The notes beneath the pieces are model-generated. The model made no database searches and was not told the DNA's origin. It was given only the letters and a program-made list of their open reading frames with translations. Both the position numbers and the translations under genes were made by a program. From assembly GCA_949358305.1 (NCBI GenBank), contig OX442323.1, forward strand, positions 2,108,001 to 2,172,000: 64,000 nucleotides of DNA, read 5' to 3'. Position 1 is the stretch's first letter. Each line of letters starts with the position of its first letter. Of the stretch, positions 21,440-32,480 are shown piece after piece. Source of the stretch: Strigamia acuminata. Its lineage: Eukaryota > Arthropoda > Chilopoda > Geophilomorpha > Linotaeniidae.

Positions 21440-21746
21440 TGTTAAATGTCATATGTATTTGTTGCCTATTGTATACCTATGTACATATGTATGTCGTATT
21501 ATCATGTTGTATAAAAATACTGTTTGTATTTAGCTTGCGTGAATGATCGCAGCTTTTGTTTACATATAGTTTGTATATGATGCCAACAGGTGGCTCACAG
21601 TGTAAGAGGTCACATGACCAGTGCATAAACTCACTTGATGTTTTTGTTCTCACCTGTTAACATGTTGTGTATTTCTTTCACCTGATGTGTTTTTCCAATC
21701 CACTACATTTGCTACTATTTGCACAAGTTAGCAATACAACTCAACA
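21440..21746 (+). repeat. Copia-B 3' LTR
   Basis: Starts TGTTAAATGTC directly after the purine tract and ends ACTCAACA at the junction with Copia-A gag, giving 307 bp. That is close to the 305 bp of Copia-C, though the sequence is clearly different. No 5' partner exists in the window. Confidence 0.75.
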
Positions 21747-22321
21747 CGTCGTACGTCCTCGATTTTTATGTCGCTCTGGGCGTTGAGCGTTCGTGCAACG
21801 TGCACATATTTTGGTTGTAGCCCTCGAATTGCGTAACAGATTACCTCGCCGTCCAAAATGTCCCTTCCTACTGCCTTGGCACGTGTTTGAATTCCTATGG
21901 CACGATCAATGTAGTCGTCCACTGTTTCCTTTGCCCCCATCTTTATTTCGCTCAGGTCATACCCGGCATTAATTTGCTGTTCCTCTGTGCTAGCTGCATG
22001 ACGTTTTTTCAAGTGTTCCCACACCGCTTTTGCACTCTTCATTCCAATGCATGTTGTTGCTTCCAGGTCTGAAAGGGTAAGAACAATCAGTCCTAATGCT
22101 TCATTATTTTTCTTTGACCAATCCTTGAATTTTTTTTCCAAGTTGGCAAAATCTGCATTCCCTGCATCTGGTTTAATTGGTGCTACAGCTAGCTCAATGA
22201 CCTCTTCAAATAAATTCTTGGCATGTAGCATGGCAGACATTTTAAATTCCCACAGAAAATAATTGTCCTTATTTAAAAAGTCAATTCTGTTCAATGTTGC
22301 ACCTGATATTGCATCAGCCAT
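21747..22321 (-). pseudogene. Copia-A gag, 3'-truncated
   Basis: ATG at 22321. Copia gag (UBN2-type) pattern: LNKDNYFLWEFKM, LKKRHAASTEEQ, GAKETVDDYIDR, CYAIRGLQPKY. The frame is cut at about 21747 by the Copia-B 3' LTR, before any zinc knuckle. It lies about 160 bases inside the 5' LTR, as expected for a gag start. Confidence 0.88.
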
Positions 22322-22480
22322 TTTTTAGTTGAAAACCGATTCGTACGTGTGTGGTGCTGCTCCAAATTCCGTTTATAGTACACGGAAAAATTGCTCAAAA
22401 TGTTCACAAACTTGCTCAAAACGATCCCTGCACTTTGTTTGTGCTCCTTGGTCGATTAAAACCACTTCTCTGCTACCAAT

Positions 22481-22696
22481 TGATGATAATAAAGATGATC
22501 GAACCCACAAGTTGTAGAACTCAACATGCAACAACAAGTTTTACTTCACGAATAAGTTTTTTTTTTGGTTTTACAATCTAAGTATTGGATTACAGTTTTT
22601 GTTTTGGTTTACAAGAGGGGAAAAAACCCCAGAACTATATCGCCCTCTAGTGGCCTAAAAACTAACTAACACAATAATAACTTTACAATGCCAACA
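22481..22696 (-). repeat. Copia-A 5' LTR
   Basis: 216 bp, partner of 8935-9150, with GTAAT at 22697-22701 outside. Confidence 0.92.
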
Positions 22697-23235
22697 GTAA
22701 TTACTAATTGTCGTTTATTTACATCAACAACACTTTGAAATGGCATTAAGTTGTTATTTAACACCTGATTTCACTTGAATAAATTTTTTTTTGTGCAAAT
22801 ATTGGAATTTTTGGTGCATATTATATGCGCATATAACGAAATTTATTTTGCATGTACATCCGAGGTCTATTTATAAGATTAAATATAAACATTGGAACTT
22901 CTTTCACTAATACAGAGTAATTCAAAATAATTTTAAAATTACCTCACCTGAAAGGTTAACAATATCAGGCTCCCGGACAGCCATGGGGACTATTATTATT
23001 GATCACTTGTGTCTGGGTTTCAAGCTACATGAAGAGTAGTTGGAAAATGTGAGACAGACAGTAACAGAAATGAAATTTTCGTTTTTTTGAATGAAAACAT
23101 TTGAAATTTTCATTTTTTTTTAGAAAATAAGAAAATTTTTACATAATAATTATTACATTTATGACTATTTGTTTATTTTTAGAACTTTGGGGTATACCCC
23201 ATGGGGTACCCCATTCGGGGTGTACCTCGTATTTT
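22697..23235. other. Intergenic, AT-rich
   Basis: No gene seen. Two abutting perfect palindromes, GGGGTATACCCC (23189-23200) and ATGGGGTACCCCAT (23201-23214), stand immediately left of an LTR-like sequence. Confidence 0.6.
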
Positions 23236-23808
23236 GTAGTGACCTGGTCGGACTATTATCCGAACTCAACGATCTCTGCTGCTCGGACTAATATCCGAAT
23301 TCAACGGCTTTTATTCTAAATTCCCGGTGATCTGACAAGCTCAGACCTGGCTATATCCCACTGCTAGCTGTGTAGTAGCAAGATGAATTCCCACAACAAA
23401 TTGGCTTGTTGCAAGTGAAATCCCACATCATTTGATGCAAGACAAGGAGTCCAATCTCATAGAAATTCACTTATTGATCTTGAAATATTTGGGTTGATTC
23501 CAGAGCAATTTTTGGTGACCTTTTCCTATAAGTTTTGGTATTAGACTGACTTCTTTTCTCTTAGTCACAGGAAATGCATCCTGCCACACACATCTTCCCA
23601 ACTCGGTTGTCCTAGCAACCAGCCAAACAAATCCACTTTTTACTTATTTTTTACAGGCACATAAAAAATGAAGAAACTCGATCTTAAAAAATATTTCCTT
23701 TTATTTTTGCTAAAAAATAAAATCAGACGAAACTACTTTTGTAAAAACGAACGAAAATGATAATAAAATAAAAATTGTTTGTCGGTGACCAGCAGCCACC
23801 GCACCATT
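23236..23808 (-). repeat. LTR-like sequence, inverted relative of the solo LTR at 30522-31605
   Basis: Read on the minus strand it shares the order of landmarks of the solo LTR at 30522: a hairpin containing GGTCACCG near the start, then text resembling GTTGCTAGG-CAACC, TTCCTGT and a CCCAC/TAGCAAG block, ending GGTCACTACA. Two short hairpins with TCGGA/TCCGA arms occur at about 23252-23267 and 23282-23297. No convincing target-site duplication was found, so the ends are approximate. Confidence 0.45.
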
Positions 23809-24360
23809 TCTTTTTAAACTACTTTACCCCGAGTAATTTAAGAGTCTTGCGAATATAAATAGTTGCTGTCAGAAAACAAACCGGCACTTCCAACCGCCCA
23901 ACGCCTGGGACAAACGGTGGCCAATTAAATATCTCCCAAGAACCAAGACTCAGGCGCGATCAACTTTGCGCATAAAATTTGTTAATTTAATTCTGTCAAA
24001 ATAGGATTTTGTGACAGTACTAACCACGGAAAACGATACACAAGAGGCTAGAGAAAAAATCTGAAACAGGAATGTGTACAAAATAAATGAGACAGACGAA
24101 AAAGAAATTAAAAATTTTAATTTTGCTTTGAATTGTTTTTATGAATATTACCCTCTGTTCCCTTTAGTGGAATGTTCCACATTGAACTGTTTACTTTTGA
24201 TAGCTTTTAATTTGCTTTTAATTTGCTCCCCCGTGTGTCGTATGCATTTGTTTTTATGTAATCTATTTTTGTAATCTTATCGTAATATTGATAACTATCC
24301 TAGCGGCAGTTGTTTTGTTTCCAAAAAATATCACCAAGTTTTTCCACTTCAGACAATTCA
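23809..24360 (+). repeat. Orphan copy of the DUF229 promoter/5' region
   Basis: Closely matches 24500-25080 and 32820-33400, including TATAAATAG (about 23856) and the CCCAACGCCTGGG block. It ends at CAGACAATTCA, just short of where the other two copies run into exon 1. It has lost its gene. Confidence 0.8.
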
Positions 24361-24499
24361 AGAAATAAACTAGAGCTAATGACACTAAAATTGAAATAAA
24401 ACTTTATAAAAACACAAATTATTAAATGTAAACATTATTGAACTTAAAATATACGTATAAAAGGATTAAATGTTGAAGTTGAAAGCTGAGTTATCTATT

Positions 24500-25092
24500 T
24501 CTTTTTAAACTACTTTATCCCGAGTAATTTAGGATTCTTGCGAATATAAATAGTTGCTGTCAGAAAACAAACCAGGACTTCCAACCGCCCAACGCCTGGG
24601 ACAAACGGTGGCCAATTAAATATCACCCAAGAACCAAGACTCAGGCGCGATCAACTTTGCGCGTAAAATTTGTTAATTTAATTCTATCATAATAGGATTT
24701 TGTGACAGTACTAACCACAGAAAACGATATACAAGAGGCTAGAAAAAAAATCTGAAACAGGATTGTGTACAAAATAAATAAGACAGATGAACAAGAAATT
24801 AAAATTTTTAATTTTGCTTTGAATTGTTTTTATGAATATTACCTTCCGTTCCCTTTAGTGCAATGTTCCACAGCGAACTGTTTACTTTTGATAGCTTTTA
24901 ATATGGCCATTTAATCGAAAAATTTGCTCCCCCGTGTGTCGTATGCATTTGTTTTTATGTAATCTATTTTTGTAATCTTATCGTAATATTGATAACTACC
25001 CTAGCGGCAGTTGTTTTGTTTCCAACAAATATCATCCAGTTTTTCCACTTCAGACAATTCAGTTCAGGTTGCTTTTTTTTTAATAAGAACGA
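24500..25092 (+). promoter_or_regulatory. DUF229 copy 1 upstream region with TATA box
   Basis: A canonical TATAAATAG lies at about 24545, roughly 540 bases before the ATG at 25093. The whole block is repeated upstream of DUF229 copy 2 and as an orphan at 23809. A long 5' UTR or an unseen 5' intron would be needed if this TATA is the real one. Confidence 0.45.
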
Positions 25093-28000
25093 ATGACTCG
25101 ATTACGGTTACAGCGAAAAGTCGTTTTTGTAACTTTTTCTATGGCAGTGTTCGTCACGTTTGCTTTGTACAAAATTACAAGTACTAATGACATTTCATTT
25201 CGTGCAGATGCACCTTCCAGTTTGAATAGATTTCTGGTAAGATACAAATTCATTAGGGCTAATTGCATTCGAAAAGTGGTTTAAATGCGCGAGACAAAAT
25301 TGCACTACAAGCAAATAATTTACCAGCATCCTTAGAACCTAAAAAATCATAATAAAATATAAATGCGCCATAGATGTTGTGCGTGTGTTCCAACGCAGTG
25401 GGCGTGCGAGCAGCATTTAAACAACAAAACATACACGTTTTCGGATACACATTTTTATTCATCACAACACTTATTAATCACGTCTTTTAAAAATTAAATT
25501 AGGTCCATACGGCCGGATGTAAAATACCAGATTATCATCCCTTTGATGCATCTGTTCGCCATCTGTTTCGACCAGTTAGACCTCTTGTTTGTCCGGGACC
25601 ACCATCTTTAGTGATCTTCAATCAAACTCACATTTCCATAGAGAAGAGACGTGCTAATCAACGTTTTCGAGGAAGTTTTCGATGCTTCTATAGAAGTATT
25701 AAGAAAAAGGATAATACAAATGATGACACGTATGGAAATATTATAAAAATTATAGCAAAAAGTTAGTTCTCGTTTGAAACATACTTTCCAAAAACCAATT
25801 ACTCAGCTATTGTGAGGGTGGACGGACGCCATTAACATGCTGGTTAGACATAAATAAACTGAATCTAGGTTTATGACCTTTTATTCGATGTCTAAGGGTT
25901 ATGTGTTCTTGTTGAGTCATAGACTCATCAGCCCATGTGTCGCTCATGGTTTTTCCCTAACAAGTGTTGAGAAAGGGTGGTCCTTTCTAGACTGGTGATT
26001 GACTCAATCAAAGTTGAACCCTTCCATTATTCTTCTTTATTTTCCCCTATTGGTTCCCAGGTGTTTTCCGGGACCAGCAGCTGGAGCTGACTTTGAAAAG
26101 TGTCCCGTTACAGAAAAACGGTGACAATCTTACGTTTACCCGTGACTGTCCCAAATGTAAGGTGTCCGATTATTTTTCACTTTTCAGGATAAGTAGTGAA
26201 CATAAGTTATTGGACATATTCAATTCGAAATGAATTTAAAAACAGTAAAACAGGATTGGTTTAGGACCAGTTAGATTAGAATGTCGTGTTATTTTTAATA
26301 AAAATTCATGTGTTTTGTTTGATACTTCTAGATATAAAATGGGCAAAGCTATAAAATTTGATGGAATAAAAAGAGTGAAGGACGAGTTCATCAGAATTGA
26401 ATGCACGTCGAATTCGTTTAGAAATAGAAATTTATACACGGAGTATTTACCTTTTATACAGGTAGGATTTGTTTCGATTTAAGTTTTTGGCAAAATCCCA
26501 ATACCAGTACCTATTGTATACAGTCCTGCACCATCACAGCTAACATGCCAAAGTAAAACCGAGTTAAAATAAGATTGAAAAAATTGATGCAATTCATTAA
26601 AATACAATACCCTATTCTACAGCGTGAAACACCCACTCGTGACAAACGACACTGAAGAAAGGAAAATATATCCAGTTTGATTTCTCTTGCGAACTCGCTT
26701 GAAATATTTTCACTATACAAGTTATTGAGTTCAAAAGAAGACAGTTGTACCAAATCAATGCTTATACAGTACGCATCCATGTGAAACCCATTGATAGCCT
26801 AACAATGCGTGCTCATCTGTGCCCGAACAACTAACTCTGTGCATGTATCTCACTTTTTTGGAACTCAACTTACAAAAATTACAATATGGCCATGCTGTTC
26901 ATAACCCTTAGATATCAACAATCGTACGACCCGTTCTAATCTAAAACAAACAATTACTGAATTAGAAAATTAGATCCAAATCAATTTCCTCCGTCAATTG
27001 CTATCAAAATGTTCCGAAAAAAGAATTTCTATCAAATTAACAACAAAACATCGTTGCTTATTCTATTTCAATGTCTGTTTCAGATGAAGCCTGAAGTGGA
27101 AAAACGCTGTAATAAAAACTTCCAAGAATGGACCCGAAAAACGAAAAAAAAAGTAACCGAAAGATTGAGTGTGACACTTGTTGGAATAGACTCCGTGTCA
27201 CGTCTCAACTTGATCCGCCAAATGCCCAAAACGCACAACTTCCTAAAGAACGAGAAGAATACAATCGAATTACAAGGCTTCATTAAACTGGCCGACAACA
27301 CTTTTGTTAACGTAGTACCACTGCTAACAGGACTTTACGTTCGGGAATGTTGGAACGGAACAATGAAGAATTTGCCATTTGACTACTTAAACATCATCTG
27401 GAAGAACTTCAGTGACAGAGGTTACAGGACCTTTTATGCCGAAGATTACCCTAAAATATCAGCATTCAACTACAACAGACGCGGCTTTGCAAAACAACCA
27501 ACCGATTACTACATGAGACCGTTCCACTTGGCAGTCGATGATGACTCAAATGTGAATAAGGTGGAGCCAAATTGCCACAATAACCGTCCGGAAGCAAACG
27601 TCACTCTGCAATGGTTGATGGATTTCTTAACAACTTTTAAAACGAAGCCCACTTTTTCTTTTCTATTCAACTCACGCTTGACCCATCAAGATATTAACGA
27701 TGCGGGCCGTGCCGATCAATTGTATCTGGATTTCTTTCATGAATACAGCAAAAACCTTCTTGACAGCAATTCCGTCCTAGTATTCTTCAGTGATCATGGC
27801 GTTCGCTTCGGCGAAATCCGGAACACAATTATAGGACAGCTGGAGGAAAGGATGCCGTTTGTTTTCATCTCATTCCCTCAGTGGTTTCGGGAGAAATATC
27901 CCAAATTGTGGAAAAATCTTCGAGCAAACCAGAACCGGTTGACCACGTTCTTCGACTTGCACAGAACGCTTAAACAAATCCTCGACTTTACGGGCGAAGA

Positions 28001-28517
28001 CGTAGAAGCGGACGTCCGCAATCGGGGATTAAGTCTCTTCTCGGAGATTCCCCCGGAACGAACTTGCGAGGATGCCACCATCTTGCCTCATTGGTGCACT
28101 TGCAACGAGAAGAAAGCGGTGGCGCTCACCGATCCCCGAGTTCTAAGTTCGGCGCAATTGATGGTCGCAAAGATCAATAAAGAGTTGTCCGGTCAGAAGA
28201 AATGTGCACGTTTGTCGGTGGACGAAATTCGAGGTGCTCGAGCGAGCGGATTAAGAGAGGAAATCTTTCAAGACAGCGTGAATGATGTGATTGATCGCAA
28301 GGTGATATACGGCGACAAATTGCCAAATGTGTGGGAATTTCTTGTGACAATTTTGGTGAAACCGAGCGGTGCAGTTTTCGAGGGCACGGTTACGTATTAT
28401 GAGGCGACGGACAAGTATGCGTTATCCGGAGATGTCAGCAGAATTAACGTGTATGGAAATCAATCGCATTGTGTTACCAGTCCGCATTTGAAGAAATATT
28501 GTTACTGCATTCACTAA
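25093..28517 (+). CDS. DUF229 family protein, copy 1 (complete, four exons)
   Basis: Exons 25093-25236, 25503-25729, 26332-26461 and 27084-28517 join in phase to about 644 residues. Residues 1-9 are basic and are followed by one hydrophobic segment (VVFVTFSMAVFVTFALY), so this is a type II membrane or signal-anchor protein with a lumenal or extracellular body. Exon 2 carries the conserved C-x-IP-x4-FD motif. Exon 4 carries the alkaline-phosphatase/sulfatase-like core: GIDSVSRLN with the putative nucleophile, RQMPKT, and the metal-site motif FSDHGVRFGE. DUF229 (Pfam PF02995) has no assigned reaction; its fold suggests a phospho- or sulfo-ester hydrolase or transferase. All splice sites are GT-AG and the poly(A) signal is at 28637-28642. 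Length is normal for the family. Confidence 0.9.
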
Positions 28518-29540
28518 ATTTACTGTAGATGACTTCAAAATGTTTTATGATTGAGCTAACAATGCGTGCCGATGCCGACTTTGCGTTGCGTGGCTTAAAG
28601 TGGGCATTTTGATTTATTGAGCGAGATAAATGAAAGAATAAAGCAGAAAACTTACCTGTGTAATGTCGATTGAATTCATACGCATTTAGTCTGGGGCATG
28701 CGCATCAGTAACGGGCTTTGAAAGGTTCGCGGAATTGGAATTTTTCCGGCCGTAAATGCGAATTCAACGAAAATAATGGCTGCCCAATTTTGGCATTCAC
28801 TATTTCGTTGCTAAACTTATTTAATCGTTCACGATTGTTCCATTATGGGAGATCTCCATCTAGATGGACAGCGATGGCCGCGCTAAACCTGGTACGCTAT
28901 GACATCATAAGTTCGAATGCTGTAATTGTAAGTTGTGTAAAGTGGATGAGTGATCGTGAGACGATACGCATGGCTAGATAACAATCAAGTTCAGTTTTTA
29001 TTACAACCCGACCTGTGGCGCCCTCTATTGACTCCACTCACAGTAATGACGTCATTTTAAAAACTCGAGTTTTTGCTGTTTGTTTTGATTTGCACCTTGC
29101 ACGATGTGTTGTCGTGAAATAGATTGAAGACTAAATATCTTGTTTTATTAGCGGTTTGTGCGTAATAACTAGCACCAGTATTGTTTGCAGTAAAAACCAA
29201 AATGGCACTCATCAGCTAAAACATGAATTATTTTCTTATTTGTGGCGGCACGACAATGGCACATGCTTGGTTAATTGCTCTGTAATAGCAAAGCCTAGAA
29301 ACTCCTCTTGTCGTTGGAGTGCTGCCATAGCAATTCGTAACAATGCTTTGAATATTTTGAAATTTTGTCCTATTGGGTGTGTTTTTTTTTCAGCACTGTT
29401 CGAGAATGAACTCTCTTTTTTTCCAAAATTATTTTAGTGATTTTTAACTTATTTTCAATATTATTTTTGTGTCTTCAGCCAGCCTTAAATTTTGTACTAA
29501 ATTGACAGTGCTCTTCAACTTTGTAATTGAATATTTTGTA
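28518..29540 (+). other. 3' flank of DUF229 copy 1
   Basis: The poly(A) signal AATAAA is at 28637-28642. The flank matches that of copy 3 (47561-48420) almost throughout, except for about 130 extra bases near 28925-29050. A duplication unit therefore covers the last exon plus about 0.9 kb downstream. Confidence 0.75.
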
Positions 29541-29612
29541 ACCATATGGCTTGACACAGCAGATCACAACTTACGCCACTCCAACACACTGACCAATGGT
29601 CCCGAGGTCAGC
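29541..29612 (+). repeat. 72-bp repeat, second copy at 50516-50587
   Basis: The two copies differ at two positions and start ACCATATGGCTTGACACAGC. Origin unknown; neither is inside a recognised element. Confidence 0.8.
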
Positions 29613-30482
29613 CCTATACTTTCAGATTCTCGATCATTTCAAAATCTCGTATTTCCGAGACGAGATGCACTCGTCCCGAGACGAGATCTCGTACGAGACC
29701 GAGATCAAAAACGAGATTTTATCCAAAAAGTTCAAAATTGATCAAAAACACATTTTTACGCGATTTTAATCATTTTTCGACATTTCTTAGGACGTTTTAA
29801 ATTATTTTTGATGTTTTTTAGCACAGTTTTATTTATATTTTATTGTTTTTACCACGATTTTAATCTTTTTGATCGTACAATTGCAGCCGAGCTTCGGCCG
29901 CATTAGATGGAACAAATGCGGGCGAAAATCGGCTGCATTTGATCGTACAATTGCAGTCGAGCTTCGGCCGCATTAGATGGTCACACATTGTTAGTTAATT
30001 CTATGTTTTATTTCAAATTGTGCATTGCATTTAATGTTTAGTTTATAAGTTAATGTAAAGTCATTTAATGATAATTACAGACAGCTACCTGTCTGATCTG
30101 ATTTGAATTGTAATTGAATTGGATTGATCTCAGACAATTTCTAACAGAATTGTCTGATTAGAATAAAAGTTAAGTTAACCTTTGAAACCATAAAATCTGA
30201 GTCTCTCTCATTTTTTCCTCAAACTAAATATTACGTAAGTTAGATCCATTGGGGACATAAAAGCACGTAATAATATCCTCTGTTGAATCCAATCGTTTGT
30301 TGAAATCGTTCTAAAGTCTGTGGCTTCTTTGTAAATGAAAATATAAATTTGAAGAAAATGTATATGTTGTGTCAACATGAAGTTTGTACATTCACTGGGG
30401 TTAAACTTTATTGTCTCACAAAAATATATACAAAAAAGCTCCTACTGGAGCAACGCTAATCCTTTAATTGGCCACAGCCGCA
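29613..30482. other. Intergenic stretch with short local repeats
   Basis: 29640-29715 repeats CGAGAC/ACGAGAT in both orientations. 29873-29915 and 29940-29982 are two near-identical copies of GATCGTACAATTGCAG(C/T)CGAG plus the following CTTCGGCCGCATTAGATGG. The remainder is AT-rich, with no coding sequence. Confidence 0.6.
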
Positions 30483-31755
30483 CCCAGGTAAAAAAATTCT
30501 GCAGAATTCTGCAGGAAAATGTGTAGTGACCCTAGTGGTCACTAGAGAAGAAGCAGAAATAAGTCTGAAAAATATCATTTTAGTTTATTTTGAGTTTTAT
30601 ATTTTTTATGTATGCTAAGAAGGAAGTTAGACATGAGGAGGAAACCTGTGGGTGGTTGCTAGGGCAACCAGCCCATCAGCTGTTTCCAGACAGGAAATGC
30701 TTCCTGTGAGGAGTAAAAACTCCTCAGTCTGAAAATTGCAACCAAATGAAACACACCATGAGAATTGTCCTTGAAAAACCTGAAACTTCACTGAAACAAT
30801 TTTGTGGTAATTTGACCAGTTTTCCAGCCTCATTCTTGCAGTATTTGCCATAGTACTGTGGGAGTTCTTGCTACTGTGCACATCCAGTAGTGGGAAATTT
30901 ATCTTGCTGTTGAGCGTATTCAACAGTGGGATTTTCATCTTGCCAAGCAGCCATTGTTTGGAGAGATCTTCATTCTTGCCAAGCAGCCATTGTTTGGGTG
31001 AGAAATCATCATTGGGAAATTAGTCTCAGTCAACCGGAATCGGAATTGTGTCCGAATCATCTAAAGTTCGAGAGATTCATGAAGAATCAGATGCGATTGG
31101 AGAGAAGAAGTTGTACGGAATTTGTCCGATTGATCCAGCAATTCATCAAGATCCGAATTGTGTCGGAACATTCCATGAAGTTTGAACACACGGAAAATTG
31201 TCCGATTTCTCATCAGAAAACTACGGAAATTTGTCCGTTTCGCCGAGTGAAGTCGTCAGTGAAGGAAGATAGAATTCGCGAGCGAGCGAGAAGCCATCGC
31301 CGCCACGTCGTCGTTAAGCGATAAATTCTCGCCAACGCCGCCATTTCGTATAGTTTTATTTCATCTTTTATTTCTAATTTCATTTAATTATTTAGTCATT
31401 ATGTATTATTTTTACCATTAATTCCTATTATATTATTGTATTTTAATATTAGTTTATTCAGCTAAGAATAAATCATTTTCCTTTATTTAAGAATAACTTG
31501 CTATTATTAAGTTAAATATTGATAGATTTTGATAAGTCCCGTTGCGGCATTAATGAGAAAGAATTGTTGTTATTATTTTATAGCAATAATTTTGGGCTCA
31601 TTACAAATGGCTTGCCGAAAAAATTTTGCAGAAAATATATTTTTCTCTGCAGAATTGTGCAGAGTAATATAATTCTGCAGAAAAGGTTAACAACTATGCA
31701 GAATTTGGGTTTTTTTTCTGCAGAATGATTTTCTGCAGAAACTTTTTCTCTTGGG
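30483..31755. mobile_element. Small inverted-repeat element, split by a solo LTR
   Basis: Ends CCCAGGTAAAAAAATTCTGC (left) and the inverse of CCCAAGAGAAAAAGTTTCTG (right), both followed inward by repeated TTCTGCAGAA. Without the inserted LTR (30522-31605) it is about 190 bp, a MITE-sized element. Superfamily not assigned; no clear target-site duplication. Confidence 0.55.
30522..31605 (+). repeat. Solo LTR (1084 bp) with a hairpin array
   Basis: Begins TGTAGTGACC, ends GGCTCATTACA (terminal inverted TGTARTGA), and is flanked by a 4-bp duplication AATG (30518-30521 and 31606-31609), typical of Gypsy integration. It holds two copies of AAGCAGCCATTGTTTGG (about 30942 and 30980) and five short hairpins with CGGA...TCCG arms at 31040-31238. 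Its length and start resemble the Gypsy-E LTR (TGTGGTGACC). Confidence 0.75.
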
Positions 31756-31793
31756 CATACCAAAGTGGACAGCTGTAGCAAATGACAACAAAT

Positions 31794-32480
31794 TGTGGCA
31801 ATAATAAAAGCCCCAGAAACTTCAAAACACCCAAATTTCAAGAAACTTTAAAAATTGGTTCATACAGTGGCCACTTCCAGTCATTGGCACTTGGCCTCAA
31901 GGAGCCAAGTTGCCAATTGGTTCAGTCCATGATGGCCAAGGAAGAAACTCCAGACCAGATTATAAAAGTGGACCTCAACAAAAGAATCCCCTCGAGCAGA
32001 TTCCTTCAAGCCAAGCAGCCACGTCGATTGTATCGCGTATATTCACCATGCGGTCGAAGGAACCGAAGAAGGGAATGCCGATTCGACGCCAGTACGTGTC
32101 CGTTCAAGCATCTAGAAGAAGATTGGACAAATTGTGAACGTTTGTGCGGCGTTTGTGCGACGCGAATCGCCCAATCGGCCAACAACCACGCGGACTCCGT
32201 TTGTGCGACGTTTGTGCGACGTGAACCGTCCAATCGACCAATAGCCGCGCGGACCCATTTCAAGCTGTGGAACCCCAAATTAAAAACCACAATTATCCAT
32301 GTGAGTCCGTTCCTTTTTTGCCAATTTTAGAATGCCGTATTAAGATTGATTTAAGCAACCATTTTACCATTCCTTTATTATTGTAAATAAATTGTTATAC
32401 TTTTTAAAACAATGGTATATCTTCTCTCGAGTCTCACACATGCCTAGGACTATTCTAATGTCGGCGAAATAATCGCCACA
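31794..32480. repeat. Solo LTR (687 bp)
   Basis: Starts TGTGGCAATAAT, ends ATAATCGCCACA (terminal inverted TGTGGC/GCCACA), and is flanked by AAAT on both sides (31790-31793, 32481-32484). Inside, a unit of about 59 bp (GTTTGTGCGACGTTTGTGCG and onward) is tandemly duplicated at about 32140-32256. Confidence 0.75.

Larger units (their letters stand above)
10360..21746 (+). mobile_element. Copia-B LTR retrotransposon, 5'-truncated and twice interrupted
   Basis: A plus-strand Copia element lying inside Copia-A. Its gag starts right at the junction with Copia-A (about 10360), so its 5' LTR and leader are missing. It is interrupted by Copia-C (10719-13448) and Gypsy-D (14229-19660). Its polypurine tract (GAGGGGGCC, 21429-21437) and a 307-bp 3' LTR (21440-21746) are present, and the LTR abuts the truncated gag of Copia-A. 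A further internal deletion near 20005 has removed integrase and the RT N-terminus. Confidence 0.85.
8935..22696 (-). mobile_element. Copia-A LTR retrotransposon, host of a nested insertion stack
   Basis: Two 216-bp LTRs (8935-9150 and 22481-22696) flank the unit and differ at three positions. A 5-bp target-site duplication GTAAT sits at 8930-8934 and 22697-22701. The element reads on the minus strand: 5' LTR at the right, primer-binding site TGGTAGCAGAG just inside (about 22469-22479, initiator-tRNA type), gag, then the 3' half of pol and the 3' LTR at the left. Its protease, integrase and the first part of reverse transcriptase are missing. In their place stands Copia-B, itself carrying Copia-C and Gypsy-D. 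Confidence 0.92.

Noticed and set aside
25259-25465. Minus-strand frames repeated near 25259-25465 and 33393-33728
   Set aside because: Antisense of DUF229 exon 1 and intron 1; their similarity comes only from the gene duplication.
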